64,000 nt of DNA from Odontocerum albicorne. Taxonomy: Eukaryota > Arthropoda > Insecta > Trichoptera > Odontoceridae. Where the stretch lies: NCBI GenBank assembly GCA_949825065.1, contig OX463864.1, positions 17,125,327-17,189,326 of the forward strand, written 5' to 3'. Under the pieces are notes generated by a model. That model was not told the DNA's origin, did no database searches, and saw nothing but the letters and a program-made list of their open reading frames with translations. A program made the position numbers and the translations under genes. How positions within the stretch are numbered: the stretch's first letter is position 1; each line of letters opens with the position of its first letter. Positions 11,695 to 21,037 of the stretch are shown here, in pieces.

Positions 11695-11890
11695 CTAGTG
11701 ATATGGAATGAATGTGAACTTAAGGCTGATGTGTTGAGTACGATGAAGAAGAGCATTCTGAGATGGTTTGGACATGTAGAACGAATGAATGAGAAAAATC
11801 TTTTAGAACAAATATATACAGTGCAAATGTGAGAGAGGAAGACAAGGGAAGGGTGGTTGGATCAAGTGAATGATATTTTGTTCAGAGAAA
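11695..11890 (+). mobile_element. L-A LINE fragment
   Basis: Well-preserved block: ECELKADVLSTMKKSILRWF then GHVERMNEKN, then GWLDQVNDIL. Truncated at both ends and abuts an antisense LINE piece. Confidence 0.8.
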
Positions 11891-11899
11891 CTATGTTTT

Positions 11900-12085
11900 C
11901 CTCAGTCTGCCTCTTACGCATACACCTTGGATTTCTTGATGTTTTTACAATCGTTTAGTCATTCTTTCGTCATTCATTCTCTTCATATGTGCAAGTCATC
12001 TTAAAGCTCCTTTCTTCGTCTTACTTAAAACATATTTTTTTCCATTGATTAATTTCGAATACCTTTTTATTATTTTTATAACTAA
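11900..12085 (-). mobile_element. LINE fragment, antisense
   Basis: Reverse complement of the RWFEHVERMND-type block (CATTCATTCTCTTCATATGT). It is tail-to-tail with the preceding plus-strand fragment. Confidence 0.6.
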
Positions 12086-12206
12086 TAAATAGCCTTCTTG
12101 TATTATTTTACCTTTATTATTGTTTTTAATATTTTTTAAGTAACAGTGAACTGACTTCCAATTCGGAGGTTTTGGGTTCGATTGCCGTAAGAATCCAGAT
12201 TTTTAA

Positions 12207-12549
12207 CCCTTTCCGGTCCTATGTCGAATGTCATTCGACATCGACTTTATTCCAGTGAGTCCTATGTCGAATGTCATTCGACATTTTTTTCTTGTGAACT
12301 TAAATATAGTTTTATTAAAAACAACCTTGTGAACATAAATATAGTTTTATTAAATACAACCTTGTGAACATAAATATAGTTTTATTAAAAACAACCTTGT
12401 GAACATAAATATAGTTTTATTAAAAACAACCTTGTGAACATAAATATAGTTTTATTAAAAACAACCTGGATGTATTGTTTTACCCTGTAATTCTGTAAAT
12501 CTTTTGTGGACCTGATGGACAATTTTTTTTTTTTGTGGACCGGAAAGGA
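12207..12549. mobile_element. piggyBac-type MITE carrying a minisatellite
   Basis: TTAA lies at 12203-12206 and 12550-12553. The ends are CCCTTTCCGGTCC and, inverted, TCCTTTCCGGTCC (12 of 13). Near the left end are two copies of the perfect palindrome ATGTCGAATG-T-CATTCGACAT. A 35-bp minisatellite fills the centre. The design (CCC start, TTAA target, subterminal palindromes) resembles the autonomous piggyBac at 21038, but the sequence differs, so another transposase probably moved it. Confidence 0.85.
12291..12465 (+). repeat. 35-bp minisatellite, five copies
   Basis: Exact 35-bp period (units at 12291, 12326, 12361, 12396, 12431), motif CTTGTGAACATAAATATAGT plus TTTATTAAAAACAAC. Nearly identical copies. 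It lies wholly inside the MITE. Confidence 0.95.
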
Positions 12550-12660
12550 TTAAAATTATTTCTATCTGGTTTGAGGCGATTTTAACATATTTCTGGTTTG
12601 TTAGAAGAGAATGCTACATGCCATTGTATACAACGAAAGTGTAATACAACCTTTTGAAAA

Positions 12661-13374
12661 ACATATTAGGGATACCAGGAATTAATCCATTTTTTTCATT
12701 GAGCAACGTATACGAGTAAGTAATGTTTTTTTTAAAACGGTTACATATTTTTCCAAAATATAATTTCTATCATTATTTATAACTATTTTCCATCTCTGTT
12801 GCAATTTTTCAATTGCCTTTTTATAATATATTCGGTCGGTTTAGAATTAAAATGCGTAATTAGATGTTTTATTTTACACCGCCTACATTATCAAATCGTT
12901 TTTCTTTAAATGTGTGTTCCAAAGACCTGAGTAGTTATAAGTCCAAACTCGGGGAATATGAAGGGTGTTTTAGAACCTCCTAGTTCAACTCCTGAATTTT
13001 GTCGCCGGTAATTTTCACTCAAACAACAGTGCCTAAAAATAATGGAGTAATTCCTGGTACCCTTAATATTAATCTATATGATTTTATAATGCATGTATCA
13101 TATAATATACTTCTAAAACTTGTCAATCGGTTAAAATATACCGTTTAAAATTTTATTTAAGTATAAAATATCCGCCTAATATCACATGCGACTTGAAGCT
13201 GTCACATCGTTCGTCGCATAAAAGATCCAAAGGGATTTCCCTATAATTAAAACCCCTTGAGCTCTCAGTCTTTTCTATATAATGTTCGGGGGACATTTAT
13301 TCTGATGGGTTTAGGGAGAATCCAGAGCCTCGCTAGTTGTTGCTGATTTTAACAGAAAAAAATACATATCATTA
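12661..13374. other. No feature seen
   Basis: AT-rich, no open frame or repeat recognised beyond an ATACGAGT word at about 12710. Confidence 0.4.
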
Positions 13375-13915
13375 CGTCATTTCCCTGTCAAAGCAGACTT
13401 AGAAGACAGAGAACCAGACTTTACTATAACTACACACATCCTTAGCCTCTTCTACATCCCATACACCTTGTCATAAAACCTCTACGATTTCTTTTATTTT
13501 GTACGTTTCCTTTCAAAATATCATTCACTTGATCCAACCATACTTTACTTGCACTTTATATTTCAACCATATATTTGCATTATATATTTGTTTCGTTTGT
13601 ACGTTTTCTCTAACTTTTCCTTCTTTCAAATTATTCAGTTGATCTAAGCATACTTTCTTTGGTATTCCTCTATCACGCCTTTCACTCACATTTTTGTATT
13701 TTTTTGTTTCGTAAGTATTTCTTCTTTTATTCCTGCTACATGCCCAAACCATCTCAGAGTGTTCTCATTCATCTTACTCAACACATTAACCTTACGATCA
13801 CGTTCCTCCCTAATCACGGTATTCCGTATTCTGTTATACATTGTCACCCCATCCATGTATTCTTCTGAGTACGTGCATTTTATCTGCATTTATTCGGCTC
13901 TTTTAAGGCTTTTGA
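13375..13915 (-). mobile_element. L-A LINE 3' end, antisense
   Basis: The minus strand reads MYNRIRNTVIREERDRKVNV then LSKMNENTLRWFGHVAG (13686-13856) and a downstream RGIPKKVCLDQLNNL. The frame then breaks. The 75- and 67-codon open frames are remnants of one retrotransposon polyprotein end. Confidence 0.8.
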
Positions 13916-14059
13916 CTAAGATTTTTTTTTAAATTTTGAAATCAAAGCAAACTTCATTTTACTCAACTCAGCAGCCTTAATTTTACATTCATCCCTAAAC
14001 TAGTGAAATGCAAGTTTATGCAATTTTAATTGAGGGAAAAGTATGAAGTATATGAACCA

Positions 14060-14160
14060 TAAGGGCACTTACGGATATGATGAAATTTTTGGAATCGGAA
14101 CGAAGCGTGGATATCTATCTTCTCTGCTACCCCAAATTGGACATTACGTGATGGTATGTA
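14060..14160 (+). mobile_element. L-A LINE extreme 3' end
   Basis: Degraded TCTCTGCTACCCCAAATTGG followed by the tail GATGGTATGTATGTG. Confidence 0.6.
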
Positions 14161-14577
14161 TGTGTTATACAAAAACGAACAGTCTATATGAAATTAAATA
14201 ATTGATAGCATTTATAAAATATTCATAGCAGGATAAAGACAATTTTCCAAATGCAAAACACCATTCTGAAGTGGAATATTATTGACTTGATTTCTTTTGG
14301 ATTTCCAGCCTTTGTAAGCTTTCATACCATACATCAGGAGGCTTCGGCCCTGGTTGAATATTTTGAAACCTCCCCATACAGTCAACCCCATACATAATAA
14401 TGTCACAATATTTTCCGATCAATTTACTTCTCATATGTCTGAGATGGAATTTAGAATACAGTTTATCCCCCCGTTGATGCTGTGTCGAAATATTCCTCCC
14501 TTTTACCAAATATTCACCCTGCGGCTTACTATAGTAGAGTAACCAATAAAGTATATTACTCCTGTGTTTCACTTAAG
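14161..14577. other. No confident gene; unrecognised minus-strand frame
   Basis: A 97-codon frame (14279-14572, minus) overlaps a 64-codon frame. I see no known motif. It could be a remnant of a transposable-element protein. Confidence 0.25.
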
Positions 14578-14764
14578 ACGACCTCCGTGGTCTAGTTGGT
14601 AATATGCCTGACTTACAAACTTAAGTTGAACCAATTTATTTCAAAAAGGGTTCCATTATACAATAGTTTTAAATTAAGGCTCTTTAATATCTTTTTAGTA
14701 AGTTGAAAAAGATTATTACATGGCAATAACCCAGCCAGCTTATTTCGTATACAAGAAAAAGTAA
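14578..14764 (+). mobile_element. tRNA-derived SINE, degraded
   Basis: GACCTCCGTGGTCTAGTTGG begins the tRNA-like head. The B-box is lost, and a body remnant (GTAAGTTGAAAAAGATTA, ACATGGCAATAA) follows. Confidence 0.7.
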
Positions 14765-14950
14765 TATTATAATATGTTGTTTATAGTTAAGACATTAACG
14801 TTGTGGAGGTTTAAAGACATTGTAATTTATTTTTTATCAAACACTGTTTATTCCACTTTTTTGTAACGGTATAACCCTACCGGTTTCAAGGCTTTCACCT
14901 CATCTTCAGGGGAGCACAAACAAGACTGAATTCTGTTCGAACATTTTAGC
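14765..14950 (-). repeat. Family A copy
   Basis: Runs from TTATAGTTAAGACATTAACG through the ATCAAACACTGTTTATTCC block, the complement of CTGAAGATGAGGTGAAAGCC, and ends at CTGAATTCTGTTCGAACA. The G-rich body is missing. Confidence 0.85.
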
Positions 14951-16039
14951 ATATTTTGATACTGTCCTGTTAGAGTATACATATTTCAGTGCACCGTTGA
15001 CTTTGTATGCTTTTTCTGCACGCCGTTCGATATCTCTCATCACTTTTACATCATATAATAATTACGATACCATTTGAAATTGATTTTTATAGGCAAGTAG
15101 TTTATTTTACATTCAAATTTTCAAATCCTTTGTTTCAATGTTCGAACCTCGCACTGTGCTTCTTCTTTAGAATGGATTTTTTTTCGCATAGTATTCGGGG
15201 GGAATAAGGATACCTATGACTTCGGTCATATATACGAGTATACTTAAAAAAAATAAAAAAAATACCGGTGGCCGGTGAGTTTGCTGGTACGCAATACTTC
15301 GCTGGTATGCAATACAATAGCTCACTCACTAAAAAAAAAAACTCAATGGCACAGTTAAGCTTTCCAACTGAATTGACGTTGGAATGACGACAGGATCCTC
15401 GACTACGAGGCCCAGCAATGATGACGACATAAAATTATGTAGTAAGGCCTTGATCGGTCGCTTTACCTTAACTTTACAAGACTTTTGAACCCAAAGTTAT
15501 ATTATCTTCGAAAACACTTGCGTCTATTTGCTCCTCAGTCACGATTCAAAGGACTTTCTGGCAGTAAAAGGAAGTAGAAAAGAAATAGGCAAACACCAAG
15601 CGCCTCTTCAATTAAATATTTAAAAGGGTAGCACATTCAGACTTTGTCGACGTGGCCCATTCAATTTGTAAGGGGCACCCAACAATATCCTTCTTCCTGT
15701 TTGAATGTTTTCTTTTCCTTTACACGCGTGCACATTGTCCTTTTTACATTCCTAACAGAATGCGTGAAAACATCACACTTCAGTCAAATATTTTATCAAC
15801 TTCTTTTTGTGTCTTGTTCGAAATTCTTTGTATAAAATGTTTTTTTTTTCATTCAAACTCACTATTTCTTGGTATACATTTTTAAGGGAAGGTTGGAAGC
15901 CGAAGCAACGAAAATCGTCTAGGACTGAATCAGTAGTTTAATGCAATAAGTTAACACAATTTTGAATATGTATTATTTTTTACAGTGTATAAGGAATAAA
16001 TAGTAAATGCGATATATGGGTGAATATTTTTTCTATTTG
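14951..16039. other. No feature seen
   Basis: Frames of 63-77 codons at 15007-15885 lack recognisable domains. 15360-15440 is slightly GC-richer. Confidence 0.35.
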
Positions 16040-17235
16040 GGTGTTATTTTTCAGATTATATTGTAGAAAAGTAAAGAGCGATATGAAACACAGTTGATGG
16101 AGTGCTAAAACAAAAATACTCGAACTGGACAGTGTCAAAATCTGCTGAGATGATTGTCCACATCAGTATTTTAATACTCTCTTTAATGTATGTCAGTGAA
16201 ATGTTGAAGTAGGAAAATACTGATAAGTGCCGAATAAATGCTGTAAAAATGTGTGCACTGAGAAGAATACACGGGATGACAAATGTTTGATAGAATATGG
16301 AACGAATTGATTTAGGATGTAAATGAACTTCAGTCTGATGTGTTGAGTAAGATGAAGAAGAGCACTCTGAGACGATTTGGGCACGTGGAACGAATGAATG
16401 AAGAAAGATTTACAAACCATATATACATTGCAAATGTGAGGGGAACGCGGGTACAGGAAGACCAAATAAAGTATGGTTTGATCAAATGTATGTGATTATA
16501 TAGTATATGGTCTTTCAAATTGAACTTTTTTTAAATTCTTGGATAAAATACAGATGGCGTCGCGAACTTGCCTGTGTCTTGTGACACTTGAGAAGTGTAA
16601 TGTATGGCATTTATAAAAATGGACTCGTAGGTATACAATACAATAACGCGTTCAAATTGTTAAATTATTTGAAAAAGGGCGTTCAGTGAAAAATGTTTTT
16701 AGAAAATATTTACGGGTTGCGTAATCGTCCATCTGAAAGCACTATCAATCGAATAGTTAAAAAAAATTCAAGGAACTGGTTCGGTGAAAGATAAAAGAAG
16801 AGAAAGATATAGCCGTAGCGGTCGTTCACAAGATCATATTGATTTGGTTCGTGAAAGTGTTGCTGAAGACCCAGAAATGTCCATTAGTTGACGTTCACAA
16901 CAAGTTGGACTCAGTGAATCCACAACATGGCGTATTTTACGAAAATATTTAGCTCTGAAGGCACACAAGGTTCAAATAACACAGGAACTAAAGCCATTGG
17001 ATCATGCAAAACGTCGTGTATTTGTCAATTGGGTCAAAGAACAACCAGATGAATTAAAAAAAAGCGCTTAATTTGAAAGACCCTAAAAAAGAAGGAAATG
17101 TAAAAAGTTAAAGAAATCATACGAGTTGTGTAAGATGAGATAAAATATGTGTGTGCGTCGCGATAGGAAAGTCTGGTAATCCTCCTCTCTGCCTACCCCA
17201 ACATGGAGGCCTTCTTGATGATATGTTTGCATGTT
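16040..17235 (+). mobile_element. L-A LINE 3' end split by a Tc1/mariner-type element
   Basis: The coding remnant includes LSKMKKSTLRRFGHVERMNE (about 16344-16403) and KVWFDQM. After 17086 it resumes with GAAGGAAATGTAAAAAG and CTCTCTGCCTACCCCAACAT, ending near 17235. The interruption is exactly at 16508-17083. Confidence 0.8.
16508..17083 (+). mobile_element. Tc1/mariner-superfamily deletion derivative (N-terminal half)
   Basis: The ends are GGTCTTTCAAATT and, inverted, GGGTCTTTCAAAT, with TA on both sides (16506 and 17084). Degraded coding on the plus strand reads around SAEDPEMSIS then QVGLSESTTWRILRKYLALK and AHKVQITQELKPLDHAKRRV then FVNWVKEQPDEL. This is the DNA-binding region typical of insect IS630/Tc1-mariner transposases with a GLS-x-x-T-x-WRIL motif. 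It has one in-frame stop, and the catalytic half is deleted. The related copy at 52388 keeps the opposite half. Confidence 0.8.
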
Positions 17236-18004
17236 TGCTCTGCCGTAACTTGTAAATAAATTTAATTTGTCATGATTATTTGATGCAAAAATTATATCGA
17301 AACAAGTCGATAATTTTATTGCGCCAGGAATGCTACCCGACAGGTCACGTCCCAGAGTAAAAAATATGGTTACTAAACCTCCGCTCCGGAAAGTAACTAA
17401 TTATATTGTACCATAAACATTTAGAACAAAACATATTTTTTATCAACCTTGATAACCATTTCAAACGAAAATGATATCGGTTCGAGTTCCGAAACCGGCA
17501 GTTAACAACATCGCGGTAACATACCCACTCAATCATTCACATTGTACCAGGTTTTCTATTGTTCTACACCTCGATATAACGTACAGGCCTGTTTCGACAG
17601 CAGTTCTCTCTGTCTCTCGTTTCAGCGTGCTTTTGTTTCGAAACTAGTGCGCAGTAGTAACCCGATTGTTTTTTGTTTTGTTTTTTTTTTCACATTTTGT
17701 TTCTGCCTTCAATTGTTTTGACCTGATCGCTTTTTGTTTTGCCATCAATCGCACCCTCTCCCTGAAAACATGGCCGCGGTTGGGTAAGGGGTTTTTGACA
17801 ACTCGTAACGATTGATAAACCGGATTTTTCTTTTTCAACCCATTCTCGTCGTTTTTATATAAAGAAAATTGTCCAGATAGTTCCTGAAAATGTTTTCATA
17901 CAAGTTTCATTATTTTAGACGTAAAAGCGCATTGTCATGATGATATTTTATTCTTGTCTAAAATTTAGTCCAATGCAACACAAACCATTGTTATTACATA
18001 TATA
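17236..18004. other. No feature seen
   Basis: Contains a poly-T stretch and a 64-codon minus frame (17644-17838) without recognisable motif. Confidence 0.35.
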
Positions 18005-18560
18005 AATACCTTTAAGCTGTTTCCTGTCGGGCCACGCAGATAAGTGTGCTTGAGTGCCCGACTTTTCTATCGTGACACATATTTCGCTTCTACACCCATA
18101 CACCTTCTCATACAACTCCTACGATTGATCCGAATTCAATCCCATTCTTTCATTATATTATTAACTTGATGCACCCACACTTTTCTTGATCTTCCTCTAC
18201 CAGGCTTTCTTTTTACATTATATTATAACAAGAAGATCATAATAGATTCGAAAGTACAATAAATCACTTGAGATATTGCAGCGAAGTCTGGGCATTGAGA
18301 AGGAGTGATTAAAGTCGAATAAATGCGGTAGAAATACGTGCCTTACAATGTAAGATTCAGTAAGAAATTTTTGGATAAAGGTTTGTTAGAGATAGAGGTT
18401 ATGCGTAGAATTGATAACAATAAAAAAGGACAATTTATATAGTCCCGTTTAGAGAGCAAACTCTTGTCAAGGGCCTTTCCTCAATATTGAGTAAGAAATG
18501 TTGACACGTTTTGACCACATTGAGAGAATGAGATCCGAAAGGTTTCAATATTCTCAGCCT
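18005..18560. mobile_element. Composite of L-A LINE pieces with a family C start
   Basis: 18005-18230 is an antisense LINE end (CCTGTCGGGCCACGCAGATA). 18240-18360 is a sense piece (GTCGAATAAATGCGGTAGAA). 18417-18480 is the family C start (AATTTATATAGTCCCGTTTA, then GAGCAAACTCTTGTCAAG). Sense LINE resumes at 18482 (ATTGAGTAAGAAATGTTGAC). Confidence 0.6.
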
Positions 18561-19004
18561 TCCGGATACTCCAAAAAAGTGTATTTCTTGAAAAATGACT
18601 AAAGCTCCAAAATCATGAACAACTGGTTTTGGGAAATTTCGGTTGGTTTATTCCTTTTTTTTTAATTGCATTTATTATAGACATAAATGGGTTAATCAAT
18701 CGGGGGAATTTCAATGCATACGATCCGATTTTTATTTTTCCCCTCAATAAACATATCTATCGCTCGCTGTTTCCCTTTGTGTTTGTTTTTGTTTGTTTTA
18801 CTTTTTGTACTGTACGTTGATTTTAATCGAAACAATTCAATTAACTGTGCCGTTGAGAGGAAGTTGTTTTTCAAAATGTATCGTTTTCGATTTGAAAATA
18901 ATGTGATATATACAGTTTTTTAAACCGCTGATTGCCCGAATTATTTGTAAAATTTGTTTATTAATTATAAAACTGCTAAAATTTTAATTGTCTTTTGGAT
19001 ATGT
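18561..19004. other. No feature seen
   Basis: Frames of about 60-70 codons on both strands at 18629-18923 overlap each other and carry no recognisable domain. Confidence 0.35.
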
Positions 19005-19345
19005 AACATACATACATATCAGCACACCGTGGCCCTTGCGGAGTAGACAGAGTGAACAGATCTCCAAACTTTTCTATCCAAGCACGCAACTTTCGCCTCC
19101 TCCACATTCATGCATTTCGTCGTGCAAAATATTCTATTATTCATACTTATCACTTCACCTACTTTCAAAATCTGATTCATTTGGTCCAGTCACGTTTTAA
19201 TTGGTCTTCCTCTTCCACGTACACTTGGCGCTTCTGACTTATTTATTCGCTTAGTCATTATTCTATCATTCATTCTCTAAATATGACCAAACCATTTTAA
19301 AGCTCATTTTGTCATCTTACTTAAAACATCCATTTTATTCATGCA
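19005..19345 (-). mobile_element. LINE 3' end, antisense
   Basis: Inverted tail ACATACATACATATCAGCAC, then complements of the LRTPQG-type end, RGRGRPRK (CTTCCTCTTCCACGTACACT) and ATCTTACTTAAAACATCC. It abuts a mariner remnant. Confidence 0.7.
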
Positions 19346-19720
19346 TACAATTTTGGACGTCCTGAGCGTGGATCATCTTCAACGCTTGTACGGCTACGCT
19401 TAAACTCCAAAACCCATCGGTGAACGGTTTGAAATGAAGGAGAAGACTCCTTTAATACTTTCACCATCTTTGCATGGATCTCAGTAGCCGATAACCCTTC
19501 CAAAACAAAGAATTTAATCACTGCACGATATTCGGATTTTTCCATTGTTAAAAAATACACTGACACGTCAACTTCAAATGGCATGTAAACAAAGAATGAA
19601 TTGACAGATCGAAATGAAATTTTGAGTACGTTCTTATGAAAGATGAAATATTAAAATGGCGTAGAAATTTTGGTTTTTCTACTGCTCTATAGATGTCGCT
19701 TTCAAAACTTATTGACTAAC
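19346..19720 (-). pseudogene. mariner transposase N-terminus (fragment)
   Basis: The minus-strand frame 19339-19584 encodes MEKSEYRAVIKFFVLEGLSA, then EIHAKMVKVL, then SFQTVHRWVLEFKRSRTSVE and DDPRSGRPK. This is the helix-turn-helix DNA-binding region of mariner transposases with the conserved RSGRP at its end. The catalytic domain is absent. The 5' flank to about 19720 ends in GTTAGTCAATAAGTTTTGAA (minus strand), which looks like a mariner terminus. It is a different mariner from those at 20360 and 24208. Confidence 0.8.
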
Positions 19721-19860
19721 CTATTACATTTCCTTGATTTAAAACATCGTTTTCATAATCTAACAATATTTTCCTTGTTCTTCGTCTATCACGTTTTCCA
19801 CTCACAGTAGCTCTGTTGTTTGTCTTTCTTAATGTTGTACAGTACTGCGTTTTATCGTCT
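19721..19860 (-). mobile_element. LINE fragment, antisense
   Basis: The minus strand reads TVSGKRDRRRTRKILLDYEN then DVLNQGNV, a degraded RGRPRK-LDQVNDIL block. Confidence 0.65.
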
Positions 19861-20357
19861 TTAGAAAAAAATGTACGTTTAGAGTTACACCCTTTTGTCT
19901 GAATCATAATTTTGTTTTTTTTTTAAATTTTATTTTCCATATTGTCCAAGAAACATTCAATCAGTCAATGGAGACAAACAAGTTCCCGATCGTGTCTCGA
20001 TGGCCTCGATTTTTAATATCCGTTAATGACGACAATCTGTCTGACGACTGTGCCCGTATGTCGGCAGGCACCCGTTCGCAAGACGTGCTGCCTCAACACG
20101 GCCCGAAGGATCGAATATTTCTCACGTTTAACTTAATTGCCCATATGGATAGTCATTATGCCGTGTGTAAAGTAATGACTACAATTACTTGATATTCGTG
20201 ATATTGTTTGCACGCTTCTGGGGGACGGGGACCTACCTCCTCGTACAATGCATCTTCTACATTCACGAATATCAAGTTGTAACGTCACTCTTGTAACTGA
20301 AGTTCGTCCTTTGCTATAGCAGCAATCTCACGTCCTGAGTTTAGATTGTATTATAAT
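19861..20357. other. Unassigned, GC-richer block with an inverted repeat
   Basis: Perfect 15-bp arms ACTTGATATTCGTGA (20187-20201) and TCACGAATATCAAGT (20263-20277) enclose 61 bp. An open frame at 19968-20192 (74 codons) shows no known motif. Confidence 0.5.
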
Positions 20358-20521
20358 ATTGGGTGTTAACATCCGTTTTTTTTCCAATATAAAAATGAGC
20401 ACCAAAGTAAAACAAAATGGTAAACTTTATACGCCATTCGAAAGAAAATTTTCTGCTCTACAAGAAATTGTGTTTGCTTTTACGTTACATATATTATTTT
20501 ATTTGATTACAAGCCTTCAAA

Positions 20522-21037
20522 ATGGAATGTCAAGTAGACGAAAGTGAGCATTTTCGACACCTCCTTCTGTTCACGTTCAATCGAGGGAATAAAGCTGCCA
20601 AAGCTGCTCGCGATATTTGCGAAGTGTACGGTGAAGATGTTATGAATTAAAGGACAGCTCGTCGATGGCTTTTGCGTATCAATGACGGTAATTTCGTCCT
20701 GAAAGACATGGAGCGTCCCGGACGACCAGTGGACTTCGATGAGGACCGCTTAAACCATATTATTCATAAAGATCCCCTTCAAACCACCGTCGAATTGGCT
20801 GAGCACAAGAATTGTAGTAACATGACTGTATACCGCCATCTTAAATCAACGGGAAAAGTCCAGAAGTTCGGCGCTTGGATTCCACATGTTTTGAGTGACA
20901 AAAACAAAAATCGACGTTCGACATTTTCTGCTGGTTTGCTCGCGCTTCATCGAGCTACGCATGGCCACAAGCAAAGGTTCCTTTACCGCATCATTACTGG
21001 TGATGAAAAATGGTTTGAAAATGGTGCTCATTTTTAA
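20522..21037 (+). pseudogene. mariner transposase, truncated
   Basis: From ATG at 20522 the frame reads MECQVDESEHFRHLLLFTFN, then KAAKAARDICEVYGEDV. An in-frame TAA at 20648 follows, then RTARRWLLRINDGNF, ERPGRPVDFDEDRL, a second helix-turn-helix region (NMTVYRHLKSTGK), WIPHVLSDKN, and RIITGDEKWFENG. The first catalytic Asp (ITGDEKW) is present. The other two are missing because the element is internally deleted. The terminal stop is formed by the TTAA where piggyBac entered. N-terminal features resemble cecropia/mellifera-group mariners. Confidence 0.9.

Larger units (their letters stand above)
12140..12660 (+). mobile_element. tRNA-derived SINE split by a MITE
   Basis: The head has a B-box-like GGGTTCGATTGCC at about 12175. 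After the MITE the body resumes: TTTAACATATTTCTGGTTTG then GAATGCTACATGCC and GTGTAATACAAC. Removing 12207-12549 plus one TTAA restores a continuous SINE like the one at 34296. Confidence 0.7.
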
